64,000 nt of DNA from Metridium senile. Lineage: Eukaryota > Cnidaria > Anthozoa > Actiniaria > Metridiidae. The notes under the pieces are model-generated. The model ran no database searches. It was not told the origin of the DNA and worked only from the letters and a program-made list of their open reading frames with translations. Made by a program: the position numbers and the translations under genes. Shown piece by piece: positions 24,705-36,536 of the stretch (within the stretch, counting starts at the first letter, position 1; every line of letters starts with the position of its first letter). The DNA is taken from positions 8,424,750 through 8,488,749 of the forward strand of contig OX459107.1 in the NCBI GenBank assembly GCA_949775045.1. Reading direction: 5' to 3'.

Positions 24705-26642
24705 CGTTAATGATGATGATTATGATGATAATGTTGACGATAATAATGATGAAGATAATGATAATAATGATGACGGTAATGATGATGATTATGATTATGA
24801 TGATAATGATGTTCGTTAAATAAATGAAATAAATAAATAACTTTTTTAACGTCTCAATCTTCTAGCTGGACGCAGTGCGCCCTACTAATCGGGGAGACTC
24901 ACTCACACTCACTACCTCTACGTTTAATATTTTGCACACAACTCGGCTCACAAAAATCACGATAATGATAATTATAATGTGTTCTCTAGGAAGAGGATGC
25001 CGCAGATTCAGGTTCTTCAAGCAGTCATCAGACAAAGGAGAGCCTAGAGGACGAGTATGAACTTGACAAGGTAGCCTAATCAATCTTATAATATAACTAA
25101 AGAAAGCAACACGATATGTATGTTTTAAATATTATAAGTCGTATGTCTGAAACAGAACCGTCCGCATTTGCATAAACTTTAATTTTCTCAGACAGATTCC
25201 TTTATAACAGGAAGAACTAACCTAGGCAATGATTTAAGTGATTTGTACTGCGGCTCGAGTTAGCATTTCTTATACACCTATTTCAAAAATCGTTGACGCA
25301 GCCGAAGCTACAGTCCACGCTCTAAAGCCTGCAAAGGATTTCGGTTAAATGGACTTAATTTGTGGTTTATTGCACGTTTTTTAAAGAAATATTTCTATTT
25401 ATATCTACCACAAGAACAACATGTTATGGTCATATAAAACAAACACGTACAACAAACATATGCTATGAATCGATAACAAGAGACGAAATACCGACATCCT
25501 TTGCAAACTTCAGAGTGTGGACTGTGGCATTGTTTGCGACAACGATTTTAGAAATAGGTGTATACATTTTCTCTCATATTGTATATATCGCATCCACCAT
25601 CATCACTATCCAGCTTGTTATCATTACTGATTACTGTGCGACTCGCCGTACCGTAGTCCCTAACAAAAACATTTGATGAATTTTTGTCATTATTTTGACA
25701 TTTTTTCATCTCAATCGGACCAATCATCATCATCATCACTGTAATCATCGTCATTGTAATTATCAAAATCATCATCATTGTATTATTATCACTATTTGAA
25801 AAAAACCTAACATATCTCTCTAATTCTTAGGATACCAGCACCACTTGCACTCTGTGTCACAAAGTGTATTCCCGTCCTTCTACACTGAAAGCACACATGC
25901 GCATTCACACTGGAGAAAAGCCATTTAAATGCAACACGTGTGAAAAGTCCTTCTCCCAGGATGCTAATCTCAAGGCTCATCTTCGAGTACATTCCAAGGA
26001 AAAGCCATTCAAATGCCACATATGCCAAAGAAGGTTTGTAAACTCAGTTTTTTTATACAACTTTATACAGTTTTATATACTATTCAGCAGTTTCAGATAA
26101 TACTATCTCACTAAAGTTTTTTTCAGTTCCAGATAATACTATCTCACTAAAGTTTTTTTTCACTTGTGTGGTTAGAGTTAGTGCCATAAGTGCGTCAGAA
26201 TCGGAATAGGAAAAATCAAAAGATGCAAACGCATAACTCTTTTCCCGTCTGCCTTGAACAATCGTTTTCAGACATGTAGATGAGGCACGTTTTCAAATAG
26301 CTCAACTGCATGTTATATATTAATAACTAGGTTTGATCAAAAATACTTACTGATTTACTTACATTCACAGTAATGCAACTGATAACCGGTTTTACTTGTT
26401 TCTAAAACAGGTTTGCCCAGTCATCCTCTGTCACTACGCACATGCGCATTCATAGCGGAGAACGCCCTTATAAATGCCATGTCTGCTTAAGGGGGTTTGC
26501 CGACAGCTCTACTCTCACCAAGCATCTACGAATTCATACTGGAGAGAAGCCCTACCAGTGTAAAATCTGCGATATGAGATTCTCGCAATCTGGAAACCTA
26601 TCCAGACACATGCGAGTGCACAAAAGAAAGAAAACAGCATAA
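21472..26642 (+). CDS. Glass-like five-C2H2 zinc finger transcription factor (paralogue 1)
   Basis: Predicted nuclear DNA-binding regulator. Exons 21472-21635, 23880-24117, 24990-25070, 25831-26033, 26411-26642 (TAA); phases join exactly, giving 305 aa. The N-terminus is acidic and Ser-rich with a [13 protein letters not shown] block of unknown role. The C-terminus is five contiguous fingers: [85 protein letters not shown], with TGEKP-type linkers. Finger number, order and recognition-helix residues (RPSTLK, QxANLx[19 protein letters not shown], SQSGNLxRH) match Drosophila Glass, a photoreceptor-differentiation factor, as I recall it. A phase-2 intron splits finger 3. A paralogue with the same structure follows at 33311. 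Function in a cnidarian is inference; generic C2H2 similarity alone would not give this finger-by-finger match. Confidence 0.9.
23053..23078 (+). ncRNA. Hammerhead-ribozyme-like fold (tentative)
   Basis: CTGAAGA is followed by GTCGG-TGC-CCGAC and then GAAAC, resembling a hammerhead core (CUGANGA, stem II, GAAA). One extra T separates the core from the stem, and stems I and III are not obvious, so activity is doubtful. It lies in intron 1 of the first Glass-like gene. Confidence 0.25.
23143..23540. mobile_element. Foldback element in Glass-like 1 intron 1
   Basis: TATAGACCACTTTCATAAA at the left is inverted as TTTATGAAAGTCGTCTATTA at the right. The 400-bp interior is AT-rich with no coding sequence. 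Confidence 0.55.
23575..23735. repeat. 'ACGAAGGGCTAAAGCTCGAAA' repeat, copy 1
   Basis: ACGAAGGGCTAAAGCTCGAA, GTTAAGTCAACATTTTTTACG and ATATCAAACACC occur in this order, as at 52740-52880 and 58790-58910. The GGGCT/AGCTC stem followed by GAAA again resembles a retroelement-borne hammerhead-like core (tentative). Confidence 0.7.
24241..24478. mobile_element. 'AGTCGGGCT...GCGTCTAGT' repeat, copy 1
   Basis: Begins AGTCGGGCTAAAGGGCCCGA and ends CACGCTCATAGAGCGTCTAGT, with CATGTCGCGTATAGGCCC and CACAGGAAGCCCAA inside. A second copy lies at 38571-38760. Short palindromes at both ends; no coding capacity. Confidence 0.7.
24640..24830. repeat. GATAAT/GATGAT microsatellite
   Basis: ATGATGATAATGATGACG-type tract in intron 2 of the first Glass-like gene. 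Confidence 0.85.
24842..24955 (+). repeat. Left member of a 2.7-kb-spaced inverted repeat pair
   Basis: AACGTCTCAATCTTCTAGCT through TTTGCACACAACTCGGCTCA is present in inverted orientation at 27483-27606, at high identity by eye. The pair brackets the last three exons of the first Glass-like gene. Confidence 0.75.
25271..25564. mobile_element. Foldback MITE, 'TATACACCTATTTC' family
   Basis: TATACACCTATTTCAAAAAT at left, TTTAGAAATAGGTGTATA at right; CAGTCCACGCTCTAAAG-type inner arms also pair. Sits in intron 3 of the first Glass-like gene. Confidence 0.75.
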
Positions 26643-26927
26643 ATTATACTAAAATGGGCAATTATATTATAGTAATTGAAGAATTAAGGAATAATATTTA
26701 ATGGATTAATCAATATATTGACTTAGAAGATTGTGATCTTAAACAGCAAGTGATAACGCGTGCGCATGCGCATCTTAATTGCAACCTCCATAATCCAAGA
26801 TGGCGGAGGATTAATTCCAGCTATTCATACCTTTGTTCACAGGTGTAATAATACATATGCAGCCGTTTTATTGTTGTGCTAAATTGTTGACACCGCTATC
26901 TCGAATATTTTCTTTTAGCGTCCCGCG

Positions 26928-26996
26928 CAACCTCGTTCCCAGGGCCCTCTCCCTTCGCTTTTGGGTGGGGCGGAGAGGGCCCTGGGAACGAGGTTG
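26928..26996. mobile_element. Palindromic MITE, 'CAACCTCGTTCCCAGGG' family, copy 5
   Basis: Inverted arms around TTCGCTTTTGGGTGGGG. Flanks GCGTCCCGC and GCGTTCCGC are a 9-10-bp target duplication with one mismatch. Confidence 0.8.
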
Positions 26997-27005
26997 CGTT
27001 CCGCG

Positions 27006-27239
27006 CATACCGTATTTACTCGAATAAGCGCCGCCCTCGAATAAGCGCCGCACTTTAACCCTATAATGATACTCTAGAACAGCATTTGAAATGAATTTTT
27101 ATCAAAAGGTATATTCTTCAGTTGAAAGTAATTATATTTTAGCACTCGCCCCATATTCGTAGTTCTGATCAAGAACGGGACGGCGAGATAGAGAAAAATG
27201 TAATAATCGCCGCGGCGCTTATTCGAGTAAATACGGTAC
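27006..27239. mobile_element. MITE with 'TACCGTATTTACTCGAATAAG' ends, copy 1
   Basis: TACCGTATTTACTCGAATAA at left and TTATTCGAGTAAATACGGTA at right are exact inverse ends; the interior is AT-rich. A larger copy is at 31961-32596. Confidence 0.8.
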
Positions 27240-27482
27240 GAGCTATGTTGTCACTTGTCGTTTAATTATCTGCTACTATCTATTATGTTGATTAAATTAT
27301 TTTCTTTGGTATACATTAATTTTTGGTTATTTGTTAACGTCGTTTCTACACTCACTCATATCATAATCTTTATATTTTCGATATCTTTGTTTCGAATGTT
27401 GTAATAATAATAGTGATAATTATCATTATTGGAATGCACGAGGGTTTTTCTCCGGGTTATCCGGTTTTTTTCCCTCCGCAAA

Positions 27483-27606
27483 AGTGAACATGTGAGCAGA
27501 GTTGTGTGCAAAATATTTAACGTAGAGGTAGTGAGTGTGTGTCTGAGTCTCCCCCATTAGTAGGGCACACGTGTCCAGCTAGAAGATTTGAGACGTTAAA
27601 AAAGTG
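27483..27606 (-). repeat. Right member of the inverted repeat pair
   Basis: Reverse complement of 24842-24955 with scattered changes; ends in TTTGAGACGTTAAAAAAG. Confidence 0.75.
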
Positions 27607-27814
27607 ATTTTACGCCAATATTATAAATTGTGCATGCCAAACAACAAACTTCAATTATCATGATTACAAATGAATACCGTCAACAATACATTGACGAAGA
27701 TCAATTAGAGATATATTGAATGTACAATGTAGTGTTTCGTTTCAGTGGAACAACGTAGAACAAATAAAATGCATCATTACTCATTAAATCACGAGAGTTA
27801 TGTACTATTTAAAA

Positions 27815-28796
27815 AACGAACAGCAGTGTTTTATCAGGTAAAAAATCCCGAGGGCGAAGTTTACTCGTCAGTACATATGAGGGGAAAGGTAATATCTGAA
27901 TTATGGACATGAAGCATTATATAATGACACATGTGCCATTATATAATGCTTCATGTTCATTTGCATTCCATTGTTCTTCTATTCTACACCATCATTCCCT
28001 AGGGCCGCATTCAAATCCCTACGCGTTTCAAACGTAGATTAAGGCCCGTGCAAACGCACGCAACAACAACCAACATTGTTGGGCCAACATTGTTGTGAGT
28101 TTTTGCGCGATGTTGGCGGGTGTGTGCAAACGCTTGCAACAAGTCCCAACATGTTGGGCGCTCCGATGATAATACAAAGGATTCTGGGACACAAATACCC
28201 ACAATTCCCTACAAACCGCACTGCTTGAATCATGGCTGACTATCTTGCTCACTGTTGAATTTCAAGTCGTTTTTAATGTTGATTTTTTTTATTTGTTTAT
28301 ATTTGTTTTATCTAAGCGATATATATTTTTCTTTTGAATTTTATTTCATTTTTTTGTTTTAAAATTATTTTTTAATTTTTCATTGTATTTTTTTTATGGA
28401 AAAAATCCATATAAGTTTGATTTTGCTGACATTTCCTCATGATAACGATTGGTGTAGTGCGCGTGCGCCAGCGCAACATTGTTGGATGTGCTGTGCAACA
28501 TTGTTGGGCTACGCTTCGATGACCGCGAAACAAAAGAAATGTTGGGACTTGTTGGCTCTGAAGTTTGACCAGTTTCAAACTTCATCCAACAAGTTACAGC
28601 AACACGCAACAACACGCAACATGGTGTGCAAACGCTCGCAACATGTTGGACCCAACATTGCTGCGTGTTGTTGGCCAACAATGTTGCGTGCGTTTGCACC
28701 GGCCTTTATGCGGTATACAATGCTTTCCTCGTGACCAGAGAGGAGCATCGGATTGGACAAAATGGTCATGAATTATTAATGAGTTTTTTAATACTT
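27815..28796 (+). mobile_element. Non-autonomous element, filled copy with nested MITE
   Basis: Outer parts 27870-28041 and 28706-28795 match 10735-10990 almost base for base, including the ATTATATAATG hairpin. The match is interrupted by an insertion at 28042-28705. Confidence 0.75.
28042..28705. mobile_element. 664-bp MITE with TTA target duplication (PIF/Harbinger-like)
   Basis: Ends AGGCCCGTGCAAACGCACGC and the inverse of AGGCCGGTGCAAACGCACGC, flanked by TTA on each side; the matching site at 10902-10904 has a single TTA. Many CCAACATTGTTG palindromic subrepeats fill both halves. A 3-bp TTA/TAA duplication is typical of PIF/Harbinger elements. Confidence 0.85.
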
Positions 28797-28979
28797 ATAA
28801 CAACCACTAAATGAAATCCGAGTAAAGGGTCCAATATATTATCCGACGATCTTAATCAGGGATGCATGGATCTAGGGGGTGTCCCTTCAGCCACCACTAT
28901 CATCATCAACATTATGTTTTCCCTGTTGGTTTTCATGAGGAAAAGTAGTGAATTGTTCACGGATACCCACTTGTACTGT

Positions 28980-29390
28980 ATATTACTGGCACACTCATAC
29001 CAGTATCATGTTATCAGGCTCATCCATCAAACAAGAAAATAAAGAAGTTTTAACTTAAAAGGATTGGACAGGTCAGCCTGATTTCACTACATATACACGC
29101 ACACTCATACCAATAATATGCAATCAGGCTCAGCAATCAAAGGATCCGATTGGACAGTTCAGCCTGATTTCACCACATATACACGCACACTCATACCAGT
29201 ATTATGCAATCAGGCTCAGCAATTAAAGGATTCGATTGGACAGTTCATCCTGATTTCACTATATATACACGCACACTCATACCAGTATTATGCAATCAGG
29301 CTCAGCAATCAAGGGATCCGATTGGACAGTCCAGCCTGATTTCACTACATATATACGCACACTCATACCAATGTTATGCAATTATGCTCA
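28980..29390. repeat. 86-bp tandem repeat, about 4.5 copies
   Basis: The unit contains ATATACACGCACACTCATAC, TTATGCAATCAGGCTCAGCA and GATTGGACAGTTCAGCCTG. Start points at 29118, 29204 and 29290 give the 86-bp period. Overlapping open frames inside are by-products. Confidence 0.9.
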
Positions 29391-29675
29391 CGGTTATCAA
29401 TTTGCAAACAGAAACGTAGCTCGGCGGTCTACCGAGTTGAAACTGAACAACAAAAGATACAGTAATTTATTCAAAAATTGGTATTTTTATTTAGATTTTT
29501 TTAGATAATAATAGATATGGTAATATTGTCAAAAATCAAGGAACAGCAATGTATCAAAACTGGCTGTTGTATTAGAATGAATATTTAAAAATATATTGCT
29601 CACTTATCACAACAAAAAAAACGAAAGGAAACTCATTAGCAAGTTATTTGTATATGAAATCACACGATATTGAGT

Positions 29676-29803
29676 ACAATTTGTAATTAATAGGTACGAG
29701 TTATGTTTTGAAAGTTTTCAAAATTGGACGAGCCTTTAAGGCGAGTTCAATTTGATAACATTCAAAAAATCACGAGTTTCTATTAATTACAAATTGTTCG
29801 AGA
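29676..29803. repeat. Inverted repeat
   Basis: CAATTTGTAATTAATAGGTACGAG is inverted as CACGAGTTTCTATTAATTACAAATTG about 100 bp later. Probably a short foldback element. Confidence 0.55.
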
Positions 29804-30883
29804 AGATCGTGCGGTTTTTTATTTATAATATACTGAAAAACTAATTGGACCTAATTGGTATTCAACAGATTTAATTATGCTTCTCTCGTCCAATCAGAAT
29901 CGAGTAATTTTGTACAGTATATTACTAATTAGCATACTAAAATGCGTTATGTGAAATCGCTCTAATGATTTTACCAAATCTTCCTTAATGCTGTTTGGAA
30001 GAATGTTTTGTTGATCATGATCGCTGGTGCAAAAAAGAAACAATCAATGAACATCAAATTATTTAAAAATGATTTTGATATCATAGAGTGATGGAATGGG
30101 TGAATGTATATTTGAATTTTAGTATATACACAATTCACAACCTCATAAGAACGCGTGCTCTCATTGGTTCGCTATCTCGGGATACATATCGACCATATCT
30201 ACCGCTGAAGTTCGTGCGTCTTGTCACGCTTTGTAATATTATGCAATAAATTTTTATTTTATACAAGAATTTTCATTTCTTTATTTTTTTGTTCCGTTGT
30301 TTTTGCTCTGGTTTTTGCAGGCTCGAAGACTCGAGGCTCGGTAAATATTCGCCCGAAAACCACTTTGCCTTCGGCGAATAATTGTTAAATATTGTATATT
30401 TTATTTCAAAAAACGTTGTCGCTGCTAAAGCAACAAGCATCAAGCCAAGATCGAAATGAATGCTGGTTTTGTGCTGGTAATAAATTGAAATCAAACTTGT
30501 TGTCAACAAAATTGATTGTAATAAAGTAACAAGCACGTGAACTGATGCTCACATTTTGTTATTAGTTCGAATTCTTTAGCAAAAACAACTCTAGTTTATT
30601 CACTTCAGTGTCGCCCAAGAATCCTCTCTCAACGCTAGGCCACCCATGGAAACTGTACATTTGCTTTTGAGCATTAGTCAAAACATGCAAGAGTTAAAAA
30701 GAAAGGGAGAGTGTCAAGAGTAAATCATAGTATTATTTTAAAATATGATCATCTTTGTTCTGATTACAGTAACACGTGCATTATCCAAAGTGTGTAAGGC
30801 GGCAATCACGCATAGTTAATCAGTTATATAACGTTAAAATCCATGCTTACATTCACGTGCACGAAGCCACATAGGTGAACGCC

Positions 30884-30992
30884 TATATAGTTGGATTTTT
30901 GTCGTCCTTTTAACATTCCATCAGAGCAACGGTTGAGGAAAGAAACAGTTCTGTGTAACAGCAACTCATCAACTGCATATAGGGTTAGTAAT
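30884..30992 (+). promoter_or_regulatory. Possible promoter and leader exon of the second Glass-like gene
   Basis: CCTATATAGTTGG (TATA-like) is followed by an unusually repeat-free, moderate-GC stretch that ends at GGGTTAGTAATG, a possible donor. A splice acceptor (TTTTTTTACAG) stands at 33256, before the ATG at 33311, so an upstream leader exon is needed. Placement here is a guess. Confidence 0.2.
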
Positions 30993-31274
30993 GACTGCTA
31001 TCATACTGAATTGATCACGTTAAAATTACTTTGATTCATTAATTGATTTTCAAGAAATTTAGATATACACGGTATTATATTAACGAAAGGGGGTTGAAAT
31101 TTGAGTTATCGCTAAATGAAATATACTGCTGAATCGATAAGCAAATGTAGGCTGTTGCAGCCGGAGAGGAGACGTTTGATTTGAACACACTCCAAATGGA
31201 AAATACAGTAGAGTTTAGGCCTATATGCTTGTATGTCATATAATGATTCCATCAATGAAGTACTTGAAAACCGA

Positions 31275-31771
31275 TTAAGGATACGTTCCACGTTTGCGGG
31301 GTGCTCTCAAATGCTGTCAGTTAAAAAATTAGTTTAGCGCGTCATTTGACAATAATAATGATAGAGAAATTATATACCATTTAAAAGCTTATCATAGAGA
31401 ATAAGACTGTGTATGTTTTGTTATAAACAACAATTTTCTGTAACCTAAACTCTACGATAAGCCTCAAAACTAACCGCTTTCAATGCGAGTTATTTAAAAA
31501 AGTATAAATGAAAATGTTCATACTGCTTTGCCGTCATTTCTGCGTTATGTACATGTCAGTCAATATGTCGCGTTGTTCTTGTCAAAATGTTGACCTTCGT
31601 AATTTTTCAAGTTCGTTCGACATTCATTTTTTCAAATTGAACATGCGTTTTTCAGGTTGAACATTTCGTTTTTCAAGTTCGACATTCATGTTTTAAGTTG
31701 AGCAATATTTATTGTAAAATGACGCGCTAAGCGATTTTTAAATGAGAGCAACCCGTGAACCGTATCTTAAT
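31275..31771. mobile_element. Foldback element
   Basis: TTAAGGATACGTTCCACG / GGGGTGCTCTCAAATG at left pair with CATTTAAATGAGAGCAACCCG and GTGAACCGTATCTTAA at right; GCGCGTCATTTGACA and AAATGACGCGCTAAGC also pair. The TTAA flanks may be target site. Confidence 0.55.
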
Positions 31772-31960
31772 GTGAAGTCACTAGAGCGATTCCACGCATT
31801 TAAAAATGTTTAAATAAGTAAAATAACTGAGACAAAGTCACTGCGAACGATTCAAGGATAGGCCACAGCGAAAACTCTCTTCATTAACATATAGCCGAGT
31901 AGAATTATTGAAAAATGATTGGTCCTCGTGAAAGAATTTATTTCCCGCGTCAATTTGCAT

Positions 31961-32596
31961 ACCGTATTTACTCGAATAAGCGCCACTCCCGAATAAGCGT
32001 CGCATTTTAACGCTATAATCTAAGTAAATCCTGTCAATTTGTAATTAATTTTGTCAGTTCTAAAACCATTGTTTTATTTATCTCTAGCTTGGGAATTCTG
32101 AAGTTTTATTACACAAGCTTCAAAAATTACTCCGTTTTGAGGGCAAAGATATTTCGCTAAATGGAACTGTTCACTTTTTGCGCAACACCGCATTGCAGAT
32201 ATGCTCGGGCTCAACGCTAGCAAGCTTTGAGGTTTGCCGTGCAGTCTCAGTTCCCGACTCCAAAAACGACTAGGGCGAGTGGTATTAGAATGACCGCGAA
32301 GTCCTGGGCAAATCGTCTGGGTAGACGAAGCAAAATGGCGTCTGTAGTGAACATTCAGAAAATTCTGATTGTACTGCGAGTAAACGCGTTTCGTTTCAAA
32401 AGATTTACTTAGATGTTACTCTAGCCAGCATTGGAAATATATTCTCATCAAAAGCTATATTCTCCAGTTCAAAGTGATTATATTTCACCGCTCGCCCATA
32501 AAGTTACCTCTCAAATATTCGTAGTTCTGATCAAGAAGGGAACAGATCGCGAAAAATTTACTAATCGCCGCGGCGCTTATTCGAGTAAATACGTTA
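31961..32596. mobile_element. MITE with 'TACCGTATTTACTCGAATAAG' ends, copy 2
   Basis: Same ends as 27006-27239, with a 630-bp interior sharing TCAGTTCAAAGTGATTATATTT and CATAAAGTTACC-like parts with copy 1. No transposase frame seen. Confidence 0.7.
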
Positions 32597-33310
32597 AATA
32601 CAAGCTGGTTTAAAGTTATGTGTACGGTCGCAGCTACAAAAAATTGAGAGTCACATTGTCGTAGAGTGTGTGCATTTTTGCTATATACATCCTTCAAAAC
32701 AAAATATAAAATTAATCAATGGGATAGCATAATTTCTTAACACAGCGGTCAAACGACTACGCATGCGTGCCAAAAATTTTCACAGCGGTAAATGTGCCTT
32801 TGTAAACATTAATTACCATCATTAATTAGGAATTTCGGAATACAATGTTTGAAGTCGATTTTGAAGAAATTTCCTGAATATTTAAGCTTGAATTTTCGTG
32901 TACACAATCTTTGTATATTGTGAAGCTACCATTAATTTACCCTTTTGTATTTTTCTTTTCATTTTGACAAAAACACAATGAAAGTCATCTACTCCATATG
33001 TGTGCTGGATCATTTTTCTTGTCTTTTTTCGCGCACGCGTGGTCGTTTTACCGCTGTATTTCAATTTTTGAATAGAAAACTCGAACTCATTCTTACTCTT
33101 CCAAAAACAATGCATACAATCCTTTTTAAAGTGCCTATAAACCCTGGCTGTTTGCTATTTCTATTAAAAGTACTGGTCCTAAATAACAATTTTCCAGAAT
33201 AAAATAATGCGATAAAAACTGTGCATTTTATCGACTTAATCGTAAATTTTTTTACAGAACTTTGATTTGAATTCCAAGAATCCTTGCCCTAACTACAACA
33301 AAAGATTGCC

Positions 33311-36300
33311 ATGGATTTCCAAGGATTTTTTCTCTATGGAGAGCCTGTCTTTGATTGCTGGAGCTACATGTATCAAAGCATTGCAAGAAGTGAACCAATC
33401 CAGCCACCAAACACTTTCCCAATGTTCTCGATGCCACCCGGTAATATGTACTATCCAAACTACCCTACTTCAAATGGTACTTGCCATTCCAATGTCGCGA
33501 TAAACTATGTCGAACCGAGTGTAATAAGACATCAGCATAAAGAAGGATGTGTTGAGCAGGAACTGAGTGGGGACGGACGACAATCCACCAATCGATTTCA
33601 TGACAACACTATGATGGCCAGTTATGAGGTAAGTGGCAAACCTACCAAAAGTATTTTTGACAAAAAGGATTCGTTCAAGTTGCAATAGTAAGAGGTTATT
33701 AACCGAGCATGAGGTCTGTACGGGAAAATATCAGACCGAGGTCTTGACAGTACGGACCGATCGCAAGGTCTGATATTTTCCCGTACAGACCGAACATGCA
33801 AGCGAGGTTAATAAATCGTTTATTATATGGCTTTTTCGATAGAAATGTACAGTTTCTATATTACAAATATTTCATCGAACCTCGCATCCGCGCGTGACGT
33901 CCTGATTCATAATCGTGAATGAAAACAAACCAGTAAACAAACACAAAGCTGGCTTAGAAAGCACATAGAAGTACAACGAGGAATGAACGACCAGAACTGA
34001 AAAACTTTAACAAAACGTTTTATTGCAATACAAATGTTCTTTCAGAAGCTCTTCGATGATTACAATGTGTATCTAATACCCGGGAGGGGTACTCCCTTTG
34101 TCCAAGTGGTAGGGGTGATCGGCGTAACTTTTAGGGTAAAAATATTTCCTGTGCGTACCTTTTAGGGTTCTTGCTAAAAAATCAGTTACGTAACATGATT
34201 TCGTACCTGTAAGAGTCATTTTTACCCTTTTTTGTTGCTATGTTGGGGTAGAAATCGACAAGGCTTTATCAGTTATTTATATCTGTGCATAACTTTTAGG
34301 GGTCGTTTTCAAAACCTCCGCCGATCTACCACTTGGACAAAGGGGGAGACCCCCCCCCCCCCCGTCACAATTATGAAACGCCTTTTCTTTGCTGGTTTCA
34401 TGGCGGCCGGTACCTTGAATATTTGGAATGTGCAATCACTGATCGAATTAATATTAGCTCCAGCAAATATTGCTTGCATTTGAGCAGTCGGAGATAGCAT
34501 TGGATCAGGCGTTTGCCGACTGAGCCGTGGAGGTAGCAGAAGTCAATGTTTGTTGATGTTGTCTACTAAGAACAGATGACATCTGCCTTTGCTGTGATGT
34601 GCTGGCACTGGTTTTGAAGGCTGTTGATGCTTTTGTGACCGCTTAATTGTGCCACAAATTAAACGTCTCCGGCACGTCATGATGAAACGAAGTCGAGAAG
34701 CAGGAATAAAACTCAACCCAGACAAGTGCTTCATCAAGAGAGATAGCATCAAATTTTATGGAATCATCTGCGGACCAGATGGAATCAAACCAGATCCGGG
34801 CTAAGTCTCCGCACTCAAACAGATGAATCCACGGACGAACAAGCAAGAGCTGCAAACATTCCTAGGTATGGCAAACTACATGGCACCGTTTATCCCAAGC
34901 CTTAGCACCTTAACCGCACCACTCCGTGAACTTGTGAAGCAGAGTAGCAGAGTTCACCTGGAACGCAACATACCAGTCCGCCCTAGATAGAATCAAAGAA
35001 TCAATCAGCGACGAGATTACCTTGACATACTTTTATCCAGCCAAAGAAACCGTCCCTCTAGCCGATGCGTCCATGAAAGGTTTAGGAGCATCATTACTAC
35101 AAGACCACAAGCCTGTCGCTTTCGCAAGCAAAGCACTCAACGATGTAGAATATATAGATACGCCAACATAGAGAAAAAACTGTTAGCTGTAGTGTATTAG
35201 TGTGAACGATTCCATACCTACTTGTTTGGAAGACCATTTACTGTCCACACAGATCACAAACCGCTGGAGAGCATACACCTCAAACACTTTAAATCCGACA
35301 CCTCCCCACCTCCCCCCCAAACAAAAGGAACCATTGATTCAGACAGAAGTACCGCCTCCCTTAACGGAGAGGAATACCTACTGATAGCTGACTACTACTC
35401 CAAGTTCCCCTTCGTAAGGAAATTACCTAAACAGAGTACGAGCAGATCAGTGATAGAACAGATGAAACAAATATTTAGTGAACATGGAGTTCCTAAAGTT
35501 TCCGTTCCGTTTCCGACAACGGTACCCATTACGATGTACAAGTCTTCAAAGACTTCGCAGAGCAGTATGATTTCAAAAACATCACAAGCTCCCCGCACTA
35601 CCCACAAAGCAACGGATTCATCGAAGCACAAGTAAATGCAGCAAAGAAAGCATTGCTAAAGGCACAATCAAATAAGACAGAACCCTACATGGCTCAGTTA
35701 TTGTGTTTGAGAGCAACGCCAATCGACTGCAAACTACCCTCACCAGCTACAATTCTTCTTGGAAGGCCAATCCAAGATAACCTTTCACGAAACTAAAACG
35801 AGCCACCACGAGTGAAGAAGTCATAGGGAGACTAAAGCAAAGACAAGAACAACAGAAGCATTCAGTTACCACGAAAGAAATAGCAAAGTCTTACCAACCA
35901 TGCTTCCGGGTCAGAAAGTGAACATCCAAAATCCTGTAACACAAAGGTGGACACCTTCCACGGTCGTATGAAGTCACTTCCACAACAGGAAGAGTTTTAA
36001 GGCGAAACCGACGTCACACCAGAGAACGTGCAAGCGTTAGCACTGAAGTGAAACAAGAACTAAGCCAATCTCCAGCAGCAGATCCAGTCAGCAACGCAGA
36101 CCCGCCTATCCCAGTTCCACAAGCCCCCAAGGAGAGTCAAGTCACCACAAGAAGTGGAAGAACCGTAAAACCACCAAACAAGTACGGTTTCCAAGACAAC
36201 TGAAAGAACTTTGAACTCTATTTCTGTAACGTTGAGTTGAATACACTATCATGTAATTTAATCTTCTTTTCAAAAGAAGAGGGATGTAATGATATGCAAA

Positions 36301-36505
36301 TTGACGTAATAAAAACAGCACTGCGCATGTCAGTGTGTGCTGATCTAGAAATCTACATGTTGTGCGTTCTTTAATCAACGGGTCTAAAAAGCCTTCAAAT
36401 TCACCAGTTAAATCGAGTATTTAAAGAAAGTACATATCATTAGATATCATTAGATATGTGTATATATGTATATCTCAGAAATTACAATCTTTATGCAATT
36501 GGCTG

Positions 36506-36536
<31 letters not shown>

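Noticed and set aside
28396..28814. Overlapping open frames up to 112 codons
   Set aside because: They lie inside the TTA-flanked MITE and derive from its CCAACATTGTTG subrepeats.
32227..32613. Possible small coding exon pair between the Glass-like genes
   Set aside because: The interval is the interior of a MITE with TACCGTATTTACTCG ends.
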